DNA of 64,000 nt, from positions 65,103-129,102 of the forward strand of contig NZ_JAQEVU010000007.1 in the NCBI RefSeq assembly GCF_027694345.1. The letters are read 5' to 3'. Of the stretch, positions 1 through 9,296 are shown piece after piece. A program made the position numbers and the translations under genes. Numbering within the stretch: the first letter of the stretch is position 1; every line of letters starts with the position of its first letter. The notes beneath the pieces were generated by a model. That model saw nothing but the letters and a program-made list of their open reading frames with translations. It ran no database searches and had not been told where the DNA came from. The DNA is from Varibaculum timonense_A. Its GTDB lineage: Bacteria; Actinomycetota; Actinomycetes; Actinomycetales; Actinomycetaceae.

Positions 1-160
1 CTGGACCGGCCATCCAGTTAAGAGGCTTATAAGAACCGCCATCACAGTGAATAAGCACCGAAGAATCGGCCTTTACCATAATCAATCGCGGAGCCATCGG
101 CAAAAAAGAGCTGAGACGACCGCTGTATTCAACAGAGCAATTAGCGAAAAGGACGCGCAT
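1..160 (-). CDS. nucS: Endonuclease NucS (EndoMS), N-terminal part, cut by the window edge
   Basis: The first 53 codons are visible, starting at an ATG at 160 and running off the left edge. The product begins MRVLFANCSVEYSGRL and contains LIMVKADSSVLIH and SYKPLNWM, which match the N-terminal dimerisation and DNA-binding part of actinobacterial NucS/EndoMS. This family cleaves DNA at mismatches and replaces MutS/MutL repair in most Actinobacteria (family knowledge). The catalytic C-terminal domain lies outside the window. It follows the ATP synthase operon and a DUF2550 gene on the same strand, a familiar actinobacterial neighbourhood. Confidence 0.88.
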   Translation of the reverse strand, partial: MRVLFANCSVEYSGRLSSFLPMAPRLIMVKADSSVLIHCDGGSYKPLNWMAGP

Positions 161-189
161 GAGAATCTATTCTAAAGGATTGGAATCTA

Positions 190-609
190 CTACCAAGATT
201 CTGGTATCTCGCGCGGAGGGGCAGCTTCAGCCCAAGAGACCAAACCCGCATGGTCATCCTCGGATAGGAAAAGCCAAAAATGCTGAAAATCTACACTAAC
301 CGAAACCGCCACATTGCGAACCCCATTTTTTGACAGGTAGTTATGAACCTTGCCCAGTTTAACCTGTCTGCGCGACCAAGATTTATCAGGACGAAGAAAC
401 AGTCCCGCTGCCTTGTACCAGTTTAAGGATTCGGACTCGTAAACGGCACACCCCTCACTCCAACCAGAGGTTACATCCGGACGATACGAACACAAAAAGG
501 CTCCTTGCCGGCGCAGATGGTTCATCCGCCACAAGAAAAAGGCAGCCATCAAAGCCAGCAAAACTGCAATCAGTAAAATGATTAACAGGAAAACTTTTAG
601 CGCCGTCAT
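190..609 (-). CDS. DUF2550 membrane protein
   Basis: This 139-residue protein has one N-terminal membrane helix (about residues 4-28) followed by a soluble domain. The pattern GAFLCSYRPD, GWSEGCAVYESESLNWYK and FLRPDKSWSR fits the DUF2550 family, which in Actinobacteria usually sits just after atpC. No biochemical function is established for the family. A topology with a short outside N-terminus and a cytoplasmic domain is inferred. It lies 37 bases after atpC on the same strand and ends 29 bases before nucS, so it is probably read from the ATP synthase transcript. Confidence 0.8.
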   Translation of the reverse strand: MTALKVFLLIILLIAVLLALMAAFFLWRMNHLRRQGAFLCSYRPDVTSGWSEGCAVYESESLNWYKAAGLFLRPDKSWSRRQVKLGKVHNYLSKNGVRNVAVSVSVDFQHFWLFLSEDDHAGLVSWAEAAPPREIPESW

Positions 610-646
610 GTCCTAACTATAAGCCTTAAAAATGATTATTTTCGGT

Positions 647-904
647 TTATAGTCCATCAACGATAATAGTCACCTGGTCTTGGTCTACAGATACAAACCC
701 CGGAACCACCTCAAACACTTGGGCATCGGGATCGTTTTCTTTCTTGCCGACCTTAACCTGCCCCTTGCCAATGGTAGCTAAAAGAGGCTGATGACCTGCC
801 ATAATCCCGATTGAGCCTTCGGTAGTGGGCAGGGAGACAAAGCCTGCCTGCCCACTAAACAGCTCCCCAGAGCGGGTAACTAACCGAACCGAAAGCGCGC
901 TCAT
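647..904 (-). CDS. atpC: ATP synthase epsilon subunit, short form
   Basis: This is the F1 epsilon subunit of the central stalk. The start at 904 is chosen because MSALSVRLVTRSGELFSG begins like the family and its ATG overlaps the atpD stop (TAATG). An in-frame extension to 934 would lie inside atpD. The product is only 85 residues. It has the N-terminal beta-sandwich (TTEGSIGIMAGHQPLL) but lacks the C-terminal two-helix domain that in longer family members inhibits ATP hydrolysis. Loss of that inhibitory arm is inferred from length. It is the last atp gene of the operon. Confidence 0.93.
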   Translation of the reverse strand: MSALSVRLVTRSGELFSGQAGFVSLPTTEGSIGIMAGHQPLLATIGKGQVKVGKKENDPDAQVFEVVPGFVSVDQDQVTIIVDGL

Positions 905-2349
905 TAGGCAGATTCCTTCTGAATCTTCGCCCAATTGCGTTCCAAATCTTCGATACCACCGATATTGAAGAACGCCTGTTCTGGAACTTGATCGTATTGA
1001 CCTTCGCAGATACGTTTAAATGCCTCAATGGTTTCAGCCAGCGGAACCGTAGAGCCAGCAACCCCGGTGAATTTCTCGGCCATATAGGTGTTCTGGGACA
1101 GGAACTGTTGGATTCGGCGTGCCCGGTTCACGGTGAGCTTGTCTTCTTCGGAAAGCTCATCCATGCCTAGAATCGCGATAATGTCTTGCAGTTCTTTGTT
1201 CTTTTGCAGAATCGACTTTACCTTGGTGGCAACCTGGTAATGCTCTTCGCCCACATAAGTGGGATCTAAGATGCGCGAGGTAGAAGCCAAAGGATCAACC
1301 GCCGGATACAGACCACGGGAAGCAATATCACGCGAAAGCTCGGTAGTGGCATCTAGGTGCGCGAAAGTAGTCGCCGGAGCGGGGTCGGTGTAGTCGTCAG
1401 CCGGTACGTAAATCGCCTGCAGCGAGGTAATCGAGTGTCCCGCAACCGAAGTAATACGTTCTTGGAGCAGACCCATTTCATCGGCCAAGTTCGGCTGGTA
1501 GCCTACGGCCGAAGGCATATGACCCAGCAGAGTGGATACCTCTGAGCCAGCCTGGGTGAAACGGAAAATGTTGTCGATAAACAGCAGCACGTCCTGATGC
1601 TGCACATCGCGGAAGTATTCCGCCATGGTTAGACCGGTTAGCGGAATACGCAGACGAGTCCCCGGAGGCTCATCCATCTGTCCGAATACCAGTGCGGTCT
1701 TATCAAAGACTCCTGCCTCGTCCATTTCGTGAATCAGGTCGTTACCCTCACGGGTACGCTCGCCCACGCCCGCAAATACGGACACACCGCCGTGATCTTG
1801 GGCAACGCGCTGAATCATTTCCTGAATCAACACGGTCTTGCCTACGCCTGCTCCGCCGAACAAACCAATCTTGCCACCCAGCACATAGGGGGTGAGCAGG
1901 TCAATAACCTTAATCCCAGTTTCAAACATCTGGGTTTTGGATTCCAGCTGGTCAAAAGGAGGAGGGTCACGATGGATTGGCCAACGCTCTTTTACCTCTA
2001 GGGTTTCCCCCTCTTTCAGGTTCAAGCATTCACCAGTAACGTTAAATACGTGTCCCTTGGTAACGTCACCTACGGGGACTGAAATGGGAGCCCCGGTATC
2101 GGTAACTTCTTGTCCCCGAACCAGCCCGTCGGTGGGCTTTAACGCTAGACAACGAACTACGTCGTCGCCTAGGAACTGTGCCACCTCTAAGGTAAGTTTA
2201 TGGGCGGGAGTGTCCTCGTCCACCTGAATCATGGTTTCCAAAGCGTTATACATCTCGGGAAGATGATCTGGCGGGAACTCCACGTCCACAATCGAGCCGA
2301 TCACCTGGGAAACCCGTCCCACGCCCGTAGTCCGTTCGGTATCACTCAT
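904..2349 (-). CDS. atpD: ATP synthase F1 beta subunit
   Basis: This is the catalytic beta subunit of F1Fo ATP synthase, 481 residues, full length for the family. Visible motifs are the P-loop GGAGVGKT (165-172), the Walker B segment VLLFIDNIFRF (about 254-264) and the DELSEED lever (397-403) that couples to gamma rotation. It binds nucleotide at the interface with AtpA and works on the cytoplasmic face of the membrane. It overlaps atpC by one base and follows atpG by 27 bases, which indicates one transcript. Confidence 0.98.
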   Translation of the reverse strand: MSDTERTTGVGRVSQVIGSIVDVEFPPDHLPEMYNALETMIQVDEDTPAHKLTLEVAQFLGDDVVRCLALKPTDGLVRGQEVTDTGAPISVPVGDVTKGHVFNVTGECLNLKEGETLEVKERWPIHRDPPPFDQLESKTQMFETGIKVIDLLTPYVLGGKIGLFGGAGVGKTVLIQEMIQRVAQDHGGVSVFAGVGERTREGNDLIHEMDEAGVFDKTALVFGQMDEPPGTRLRIPLTGLTMAEYFRDVQHQDVLLFIDNIFRFTQAGSEVSTLLGHMPSAVGYQPNLADEMGLLQERITSVAGHSITSLQAIYVPADDYTDPAPATTFAHLDATTELSRDIASRGLYPAVDPLASTSRILDPTYVGEEHYQVATKVKSILQKNKELQDIIAILGMDELSEEDKLTVNRARRIQQFLSQNTYMAEKFTGVAGSTVPLAETIEAFKRICEGQYDQVPEQAFFNIGGIEDLERNWAKIQKESA

Positions 2350-2376
2350 TAGAGTCTCCTTATTTCTTTGTTTCCT

Positions 2377-3300
2377 CTAGCGACCAGCGGCCAGGGCTTC
2401 TGCCCCACCGACGATCTCTGTTATTTCAGTAGTAATTTCAGCCTGACGTGCATTATTCGCCAGACGAGTATAACGCTCAATCATGTCCTGAGCGTTGTCA
2501 TTTGCGGTATGCATAGCGGTTTGTCTGCTGGCCAGCTCGCTGGCAGCTGCCTGTAAAAGAGCAGACCGAATCCGCGAGCGCACATACATGGGTAAAACCT
2601 GTTGTACCACTGCCTCAGGATTGGGTTCGAACTGATAAAGAGGTGGAACGGGCCCGGTAGGTTTCCCAAGATTAATGTCCATCTCTTTAGCTTGTTCAGG
2701 GGTTACTACCTCTAGAGGTAGCATTTTGCGCACCTGGGGAATCTGACTAACCATATTTACGTAGCGAGTAAAGACAATATAGACCTCGCAAACGCTGTTG
2801 GTCGGATCTTCACCCAAAAAGTCTGTGGTTAAGGTATCAGCTATTTCATATGACTGTTCAATGGTAGGGGAATCCGAGTTACCCGTCCAAGATTTTTCTA
2901 CCGCAATCCCGCGGAAACGAAAATAGCTCTCTGCTTTGCGCCCATAGCTGTAAAGAATTGGCTCCTTGCCCTCTTCTTTTAGCTCGCTAACCAGTTTTTC
3001 GGTTTCCCGCAGAATCGAAGCTGAATAGGCACCCGCCAAACCGCGGTCAGAGGTTACGCACATTATCGCAACCCGCTTGGTATCGGTACGTTCTTTAGTG
3101 ACGGGATGATCAAACTTCGAGTGCGCAGCCAAGGCAGTCAAGGCCTGGGTAATCGCGGAATCAAAAGGAGCCGCTTGGGTGGCTGCTTTCCGCGCCTTAC
3201 CAATACGTGAAGCCGCAATGAGCTCCATCGCATGAAAAACTTTACCTAAAGTCTCAGTAGCGTTAATCTTCTGCTTGTATATCCGTTGCTTACCGCTCAA
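2377..3300 (-). CDS. atpG: ATP synthase F1 gamma subunit
   Basis: This is the rotor shaft of F1, 307 residues. It starts MSGKQRIYKQKINATETLGKV and ends with the C-terminal helix NNARQAEITTEITEIVGGAEAL, the two helices that form the coiled coil inside the alpha3beta3 ring. The start codon is TTG at 3300, supported by an AAGGA box six bases upstream and by the family N-terminus. It lies two bases after the atpA stop, so translation is probably coupled. Confidence 0.97.
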   Translation of the reverse strand: MSGKQRIYKQKINATETLGKVFHAMELIAASRIGKARKAATQAAPFDSAITQALTALAAHSKFDHPVTKERTDTKRVAIMCVTSDRGLAGAYSASILRETEKLVSELKEEGKEPILYSYGRKAESYFRFRGIAVEKSWTGNSDSPTIEQSYEIADTLTTDFLGEDPTNSVCEVYIVFTRYVNMVSQIPQVRKMLPLEVVTPEQAKEMDINLGKPTGPVPPLYQFEPNPEAVVQQVLPMYVRSRIRSALLQAAASELASRQTAMHTANDNAQDMIERYTRLANNARQAEITTEITEIVGGAEALAAGR

Positions 3301-3302
3301 GG

Positions 3303-4958
3303 TTATTCCTTTTTACTGCTACCGGTTGAAGCACCAAGAACCAATTTTTCCTGACCGCGTTCTACTTCAGTTTCCTCTTCAGCTAGATTAACTTCTGCGC
3401 CTACCAAACCCTGGTCAGATAGGAAACCACTGCGGAATTTCTCTACCCCAGCCTTAAGTTCCTGCTCGGTTTCACTGTCAAAGAGACCAGTCTGTTTAAT
3501 TTTAGCGGGAACACCGGTATGGGAATGCAAGTATTCAAGCATTTCGGTCTCGAAACGATGCACATCCTTAACTTCGATATCGTCCATATAGCCGTTAGTG
3601 CCTGCCCAAATAGAGCAAACCTGATCTTCGACCTCAAAAGGAGTAGCCTGAGGCTGCCGCAGCAGTTCCATCAGCCGCGCACCCCGAGTGAGCTGCCGCT
3701 TAGTGGTGGCATCTAAATCGGAAGCGAACATCGCGAAAGCCTGCATATCCCGGTACTGCGCCAAAGTAATCTTCAAAGTACCGGAGACTTTCTTCATCGC
3801 CTTGACCTGCGCGTCGCCGCCTACCCGGGAAACTGAAATACCTACATCCACGGCCGGACGCTGGTTAGAGTTGAACAGGTCAGACTGCAAGAAAATCTGC
3901 CCATCGGTAATCGAAATAACGTTGGTAGGAATATAGGCCGACACATCATTGTCTTTGGTTTCAATCAAAGGCAATCCGGTCATCGAGCCTCCACCCAGTT
4001 CATCAGAAAGCTTGGCGCAGCGTTCTAGGAGACGAGAGTGCAGGTAGAACACGTCACCGGGGTAGGCTTCGCGCCCCGGCGGACGGCGTAGCAATAGGGA
4101 AACGCTACGATAGGCTTCAGCTTGCTTGGAAAGATCGTCAAAAATGATGAGGACGTGCTTACCCTGGTACATCCAGTGCTGACCGATAGCGGAACCGGTG
4201 TAGGGTGCCAGATACTTAAAGCCGGCGGAATCAGAAGCCGGAGCTGCCACGATAGTGGTGTACTCCATCGCGCCAGCCGCTTCGAGCTGCCCACGGACGC
4301 TGGCAATAGTAGAACCTTTTTGTCCGATAGCCACGTAAATACAACGAACCTGCTTGTTCGGGTCTCCACTTTCCCAGTTCTTACGTTGATTTAGAACCGC
4401 ATCAATCGCAATGGCAGTTTTTCCGGTTTGGCGATCCCCAATAATCAATTGGCGCTGGCCACGCCCAATCGGAATCATGGTGTCGATGGCTTTCAGACCG
4501 GTCTGCAAAGGCTCGTGAACCGATTTACGCATCATTACCCCCGGAGCCTGTAGCTCCAAGACACGGCGTCCTTCCAGATTGGAGATTTCCCCCATGCCAT
4601 CAAGAGGACGTCCCATGGGATCGACCACACGCCCTAGATAACCATCACCAACCGGCACCGATAGCACTTCCCCAGTGCGACGTACTGGTTGTCCCTCCTC
4701 GATACCAGAGAAATCTCCCAAAACAATCGCGCCAATAACCCTATCTTCCAGGTTCATGGCTAAACCGGTAGTGCCATCTGCGAATTTCAGCAGCTCGTTT
4801 GCCATTACTCCCGGGAGACCCTCAATACGGGCAATCCCGTCCGCTGCCATTACCACGTGCCCTACTTCTTCTTCAGTAGAACGTGTCGGCTCGTAGGAGC
4901 TAACGAAATCCGCCAGAGCCTCGCGAATCTTTTCCGGTTGGATTTGAAGTTCAGCCAT
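3303..4958 (-). CDS. atpA: ATP synthase F1 alpha subunit
   Basis: This is the regulatory nucleotide-binding alpha subunit, 551 residues. The N-terminal part IREALADFVSSYEP contacts the delta subunit. The P-loop is GDRQTGKT (174-181), and SVSRVGGDAQ carries the arginine that reaches into the beta active site. A charged C-terminal tail of about 30 residues extends beyond the core, as is common in Actinobacteria. It lies between atpH and atpG in the standard operon order. Confidence 0.98.
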   Translation of the reverse strand: MAELQIQPEKIREALADFVSSYEPTRSTEEEVGHVVMAADGIARIEGLPGVMANELLKFADGTTGLAMNLEDRVIGAIVLGDFSGIEEGQPVRRTGEVLSVPVGDGYLGRVVDPMGRPLDGMGEISNLEGRRVLELQAPGVMMRKSVHEPLQTGLKAIDTMIPIGRGQRQLIIGDRQTGKTAIAIDAVLNQRKNWESGDPNKQVRCIYVAIGQKGSTIASVRGQLEAAGAMEYTTIVAAPASDSAGFKYLAPYTGSAIGQHWMYQGKHVLIIFDDLSKQAEAYRSVSLLLRRPPGREAYPGDVFYLHSRLLERCAKLSDELGGGSMTGLPLIETKDNDVSAYIPTNVISITDGQIFLQSDLFNSNQRPAVDVGISVSRVGGDAQVKAMKKVSGTLKITLAQYRDMQAFAMFASDLDATTKRQLTRGARLMELLRQPQATPFEVEDQVCSIWAGTNGYMDDIEVKDVHRFETEMLEYLHSHTGVPAKIKQTGLFDSETEQELKAGVEKFRSGFLSDQGLVGAEVNLAEEETEVERGQEKLVLGASTGSSKKE

Positions 4959-4987
4959 GAATCTGCCTTTTCTTAACGTTCCGGTCT

Positions 4988-5818
4988 TTAACCGACCAAT
5001 TTCTGTTTAGTTTTATTAATAATCGTAGCCAGGGAGCCGTCAAAAACTTGGGAACCAACCCTAACTTTTATGCCACCTATCAGCGAAGGAAGCACGCTAA
5101 CTTGTAAATAGATATCTTTGCCGTATCGCTGAGACAAGATTTTTTGCAAGCGCTCTGCTTGGCTCGGTTGCAACGGGGTCGCGACCTGTACGGTTGCCAC
5201 CAGTTTATCCGCCGCCTTTGCCAACTCCCGCCGCAGATGCCGCAGGGCAGAGGTCAAGGAAGTCACTTCCTCGATGTTACGTTGCCGATTAACCGCCTTT
5301 ATTACCCGCGATATTAAGCAGAAAGCCGGTTGAGAAAGCTTATCCCCAAGCAGCTGCTTTAAAAGACGAATACGGTTATCTGCGTCTCGGTTGCGATCAG
5401 ATAAAGCTGAGCGAACATCGGGGTTATTGCGGACAAACTGCTCGAAAGCGAAAATCTCATCCGCTAAGGCTATAGCCTGCTCATCTTGCATTGCTCCCAA
5501 GCGCACCGCATGAAACCCCAAGTTTTCAAAAACACTCGCAATTTCATCTTGCCTAGAAAGCGTGTTTACAGCGACTTGAGCAGCCTCTTTTACCTCGGAA
5601 GAGAGCTGGGGAGCCACCGCCGATAACAGAGCCGTTTTGTCATCGACACTTCGAGACGGATCGGTGAGCGCAGCTGCCAGTCGCGCGGAGGATTGAACCA
5701 AATCAGAAAGGTTGAACCACTGATTTGCCCAGTTGTAACTAGTCTCGCTATTGGGACTGTGCGCTTGAGCAAGAGAGTTTTCTGCCTGTTCAAGAGCTGC
5801 TCTACTGGAGGCACGCAT
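4988..5818 (-). CDS. atpH: ATP synthase delta subunit (OSCP)
   Basis: This is the peripheral-stalk delta subunit that ties F1 to the b subunits. It is 276 residues, longer than the roughly 180 of E. coli, with the usual actinobacterial N-terminal extension. The C-terminal part (TVQVATPLQPSQAERLQKIL, then PSLIGGIKVRVGSQVFDGS) is the conserved OSCP signature. Its ATG overlaps the atpF stop in a TAATG junction, so the two are translationally coupled. Confidence 0.95.
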   Translation of the reverse strand: MRASSRAALEQAENSLAQAHSPNSETSYNWANQWFNLSDLVQSSARLAAALTDPSRSVDDKTALLSAVAPQLSSEVKEAAQVAVNTLSRQDEIASVFENLGFHAVRLGAMQDEQAIALADEIFAFEQFVRNNPDVRSALSDRNRDADNRIRLLKQLLGDKLSQPAFCLISRVIKAVNRQRNIEEVTSLTSALRHLRRELAKAADKLVATVQVATPLQPSQAERLQKILSQRYGKDIYLQVSVLPSLIGGIKVRVGSQVFDGSLATIINKTKQKLVG

Positions 5819-6375
5819 TAGTTACTAACACTTTCTTTTTCCGACGAGACTGCTAACTGATCTAAGAAACGATCAACTACCCGAGCCGATAGCTCTCTAT
5901 CTGTCAATTGCTCACCAACGATTTTCTCTGCTAGTTCACTGGCAAGTAATCCCACTTCGGTTTTTAGGGATATTTCGGCTGCTTGACGGTTAGCTTCTAC
6001 CTGCCGGTTAGCATTGAGACTGATTCGCTCGGCTTCTTGCTCGGCTTGTTCTTTTGCCTTTGCAATTATCCGGCTCGCATTCGCGTGCGCATCTTCACGA
6101 ATCTGGGCGGCTTCTTCATGAGCTGCCTGTATTTCTCGTTGGGCTTTAGAATCAGCCTCGGCTATTTCCCTTTTAGCCTTGTCAGCCATTTCTAAACCGG
6201 TACGGATAGTGTCGGCTCGTTCCTCAGTGAGCTGCCGGTACTTTGGGTATACGAATTTTAAAACCACCAAGAAAAAAATGGCAATGATGATGGCAGACCA
6301 GATTACTTCCGGTAATGCCGGCAGCAGAATGCTGTGTTCTTCACCGCCCGAGGCTGCCTGTATCATCTGTAACAT
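5818..6375 (-). CDS. atpF: ATP synthase Fo subunit b
   Basis: This is the membrane-anchored stator subunit b, 185 residues. One hydrophobic helix (VIWSAIIIAIFFLVVLKFVYP, about 24-44) is followed by a long charged, alanine- and glutamate-rich helix (about 50-170) that dimerises and binds AtpH. It lies 12 bases after atpE and overlaps atpH by three bases. Confidence 0.95.
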   Translation of the reverse strand: MLQMIQAASGGEEHSILLPALPEVIWSAIIIAIFFLVVLKFVYPKYRQLTEERADTIRTGLEMADKAKREIAEADSKAQREIQAAHEEAAQIREDAHANASRIIAKAKEQAEQEAERISLNANRQVEANRQAAEISLKTEVGLLASELAEKIVGEQLTDRELSARVVDRFLDQLAVSSEKESVSN

Positions 6376-6387
6376 TTAATCCGCCCT

Positions 6388-6597
6388 CTATTTGAACAGG
6401 AAGCCGGCAACCAAACCGATTAGAGCTAGTGCTTCTACGAAAGCAATACCAATAAACATATTGGTGGTGAGACGACCACCCAGCTCTGGCTGCCGTGCCA
6501 TAGATTCTTGGGTTTTGCCAATCAAAATCCCGATACCAATGCCAGGTCCTAGGGTGGCCAGACCATATCCGATAGTAGCTAGAACGCCCAAACTCAT
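6388..6597 (-). CDS. atpE: ATP synthase Fo subunit c
   Basis: This is the proteolipid subunit of the rotor ring, 69 residues folded as a hairpin of two membrane helices. The glycine-rich first helix is LGPGIGIGILIG, the polar loop is around ARQPELG, and the second helix carries the proton-binding glutamate E55 in IAFVEALALIG. A glutamate rather than a sodium-site pattern suggests proton coupling; this last point is inferred. Confidence 0.97.
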   Translation of the reverse strand: MSLGVLATIGYGLATLGPGIGIGILIGKTQESMARQPELGGRLTTNMFIGIAFVEALALIGLVAGFLFK

Positions 6598-6658
6598 AAT
6601 ATTTTCTCTTTCTTTTCTTGTTTTCCCCGTATCCAGTTCGCTTTGATACGGAAGTCTT

Positions 6659-7468
6659 TTAATGTGCTGGGTGAACCGAAAGGTTCACGTATACCGATGA
6701 CAAAATCGCAAAAATATACGCCTGTAAGAACGCCACCAATATCTCAAAAGCGGTACAGGCAATTGCGGCTACAAAGGTAACTAAAGAAATAATCTTCATT
6801 CCGCCGCTGGCCCACAATAAGAAGTAGTTAGTGGCCAGAATGGTCAGAGCTAACAAAATATGTCCCGCAACCATATTGGCCAAAAGCCGCACAAACAAGG
6901 TAAAAGGCCGAATAATGAACGTGGAAATAAACTCGATTGGAGTTAGTAACACATACAGAACTTTGGGAACATTCGGGGGAAAGAGGGAGGATTTCATGAA
7001 GCCCCCAAAGCCCTGCGCCCCAATTCCGGCAGCCACAAAAAGTACCCAAGAAAACAGTGCCAATATCAAGGGAACTCCGGCCACAGATGAACCCGCGATG
7101 TTAAGCCCCGGAATCACTCCCGCTATGTTCATGAACAACACCGTGAAAAAGATTGCGGTGATAATCCCGTTATAGCGACGTGCATATTCCTTGCCCATAA
7201 TGGCTTCCGAAATGCTTTCGCGACAAAAATCCAAAAGATATTCCATCGATGACTGCGCCGTACCTGGAACCAACTTTGCCCGACGCACATAAAGGAAAGA
7301 AACCAGCAAAAACAGGGTCAGCATTACCAGACGCACCAACACAATCCGGTTCAGTTCAAAGGGAGTACCGGCAAACGCAATCACCGGGGGGAAGAATTCA
7401 TCAATGGTAGGTGCCTCGAAACCGCTTTGCGGTATCAGGGTGGTTAGCCCACTGAGCATTGGTGACAC
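6659..7468 (-). CDS. atpB: ATP synthase Fo subunit a
   Basis: This is the proton-channel subunit a, 269 residues with five to six membrane helices. The essential arginine is R194 in LFVRLLANMVAGH, facing the c-ring glutamate. The C-terminal helix is LVAFLQAYIFAILSSVYV. It is the first structural subunit gene of the operon and follows the AtpI-like gene after a 167-base gap, the widest gap in the cluster, where a separate promoter could lie. Confidence 0.96.
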   Translation of the reverse strand: MSPMLSGLTTLIPQSGFEAPTIDEFFPPVIAFAGTPFELNRIVLVRLVMLTLFLLVSFLYVRRAKLVPGTAQSSMEYLLDFCRESISEAIMGKEYARRYNGIITAIFFTVLFMNIAGVIPGLNIAGSSVAGVPLILALFSWVLFVAAGIGAQGFGGFMKSSLFPPNVPKVLYVLLTPIEFISTFIIRPFTLFVRLLANMVAGHILLALTILATNYFLLWASGGMKIISLVTFVAAIACTAFEILVAFLQAYIFAILSSVYVNLSVHPAH

Positions 7469-7635
7469 TGTCTGTTCCCTTCATTTCTGCCACGCGATTG
7501 AAACCTGTGTTTCAGGCTCTATTCTAACGCCTTAGTTTTACTTCAAGAACCCGCTCTAGAATATCTAATGATTAACTTAACATAGGACTTGCGTCCCCGA
7601 GAACTTGGGTTTTCTTTATGAAGATTTTAGCTTCA

Positions 7636-8151
7636 CTAGATTCTCCCGATAATTAACCTATTGGATTTTGATACCACTGCGGCTTCACCAATAGTGGTTA
7701 GTAAAATCGCGATTACCAGAACCAAGAAAATCGTAGGGTTATCCACCTGGGATATAGGTCGCAACGCCGCAACTGCCACCAAAACTATGAGCAGTTTCAC
7801 TAAATAAGCCCCAAATACATAGGTTGTAGTGCGCAAAGGATTACGTAAAACCAGCTGATTGGCACCAATACCAATCGCCGCAACTACCCACATGATCGCC
7901 AATGCGCAAACCGCCCCCAAAACTCCGGAAAAACCTCGTATTAGACCCGCCGGCGGAATCGCCACCACCGTCAAAAAAGCCAAAATGATAACCACCGCAC
8001 GATTGCCTTTACGAATTGCCAAGCGCGCCCCATAGCGATTTTCAATCGCAGAAGAAGTAGCTACCTGGTCTTTTGTAGCTGCCAGTTTTACGGGTTTGCC
8101 CCGCTTTACCGTTACCTCTCTGTCGGAACCGCACGATGCGTCCTCTTTCAT
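7636..8151 (-). CDS. AtpI-like small membrane protein
   Basis: This 171-residue protein has a charged cytoplasmic N-terminus of about 50 residues and four membrane helices (about 52-75, 77-100, 108-130 and 140-160). Position, size and topology match the AtpI/UncI-like protein that precedes atpB and helps c-ring assembly in other bacteria. Sequence similarity is low in this family, so the function is inferred mainly from position. Its ATG overlaps the wecA TGA (ATGA), coupling it to the upstream gene. Confidence 0.65.
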   Translation of the reverse strand: MKEDASCGSDREVTVKRGKPVKLAATKDQVATSSAIENRYGARLAIRKGNRAVVIILAFLTVVAIPPAGLIRGFSGVLGAVCALAIMWVVAAIGIGANQLVLRNPLRTTTYVFGAYLVKLLIVLVAVAALRPISQVDNPTIFLVLVIAILLTTIGEAAVVSKSNRLIIGRI

Positions 8152-9287
8152 AACTCGTCCTTTTCTAGTAAGTGACGTGGATAAGAGCCCGTAAAATAAT
8201 AGCTACGCAAACCTGGCAAATAAGAAATGGTGACCAGCAGACAAAGCACTCCCCCTCCCAGAGCCAGCAACAGCTCGGGCAGCCAGTTCAGTTTCAATAG
8301 ACAAACCGCGAGCAGCGAAAAGTATAGTGCCCAAAGATACATCACCAGAACTGCACGCCGATGGGAATGACCCATTTTTAATAGACGATGATGTAAATGC
8401 TGACTATCAGGCTTAATAGGGGTGTCTCCTCGGCCTACGCGACGAATTACTGCCATGATGGTGTCCAGGAATGGCAAAATTAATACGGCAACTGGTAAAA
8501 GCAAGGGAATCGCGGCCGGTAAGAACTGGGAGCCACCGATAGAGGCGGGGTCAATTTGCCCGGTAACCACGATAAACATACAGGAAATAGTGAGCCCCAG
8601 CAGCATTGAACCCGAATCCCCCATAAAGATGGTGGCGGGATGGAAATTTGAAAACAGAAATCCAAGACAAACCCCCACGATTACTATCCCAATCATGGCA
8701 GCAAAAGAGGCATAGCTTTGGGCATTGGTAAGACGAATTAAAAGATAAGAGTAGACAAAGAATGCTCCGGCTCCAATCAGGGTGATTCCGGCTGCAAGTC
8801 CGTCAAGACCATCAACAAAATTTACGGCATTGATTGCAAACACGATTATCAACACCGTAACCATTATCGACATCCGAGTAGACGGGATAGTGATACCAAA
8901 AACTGGGAAAGATATGACTTGAATACCCTGCCAAGCCACGGCAGTGGCAATCAGGATTTGTCCCGATAGTTTAGTCCACCAGGTTAAATCGTAAATATCA
9001 TCCACCACCCCCAAAAGGGTGATAGCGAGGGAACCAAAAATCAATGCCCAAACTTGCGGATCAGCATAAAACTGCGAAAAATAGGGCATTTGCCGAGAAA
9101 TCAAAAACGCTCCCACCATTCCCAAAAGCATTGCAATTCCCCCTAAACGGGGGGTCGGAACGGTGTGGACATCACGTTCACGAACCGGAGTTACCACATG
9201 GAGGGCTAGGGAAATGCGACGCACTATTGGGGTCGCTAAGAAAGTAATCGCCATCGCAATTACTCCCAGCAACAGATAGGCTTTCAC
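8148..9287 (-). CDS. wecA: Undecaprenyl-phosphate GlcNAc-1-phosphate transferase (WecA/TagO type)
   Basis: This 379-residue polytopic enzyme of the MraY/WecA superfamily has about ten membrane helices. It transfers GlcNAc-1-P (or a related sugar phosphate) to undecaprenyl phosphate, the first step in wall polysaccharide or glycan synthesis. Signature motifs are VVDDIYDLTW (DD at 96-97), NAVNFVDGLDGLAAG (about 153-167), FMGDSGSMLLG (221-231) and the HLHHRLL loop (297-303) typical of the WecA/TagO branch and absent from MraY. It lies between tsaC and the ATP synthase operon, the usual actinobacterial position. Confidence 0.93.
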   Translation of the reverse strand: MKAYLLLGVIAMAITFLATPIVRRISLALHVVTPVRERDVHTVPTPRLGGIAMLLGMVGAFLISRQMPYFSQFYADPQVWALIFGSLAITLLGVVDDIYDLTWWTKLSGQILIATAVAWQGIQVISFPVFGITIPSTRMSIMVTVLIIVFAINAVNFVDGLDGLAAGITLIGAGAFFVYSYLLIRLTNAQSYASFAAMIGIVIVGVCLGFLFSNFHPATIFMGDSGSMLLGLTISCMFIVVTGQIDPASIGGSQFLPAAIPLLLPVAVLILPFLDTIMAVIRRVGRGDTPIKPDSQHLHHRLLKMGHSHRRAVLVMYLWALYFSLLAVCLLKLNWLPELLLALGGGVLCLLVTISYLPGLRSYYFTGSYPRHLLEKDEL

Positions 9288-9296
9288 GGTTCCTCC

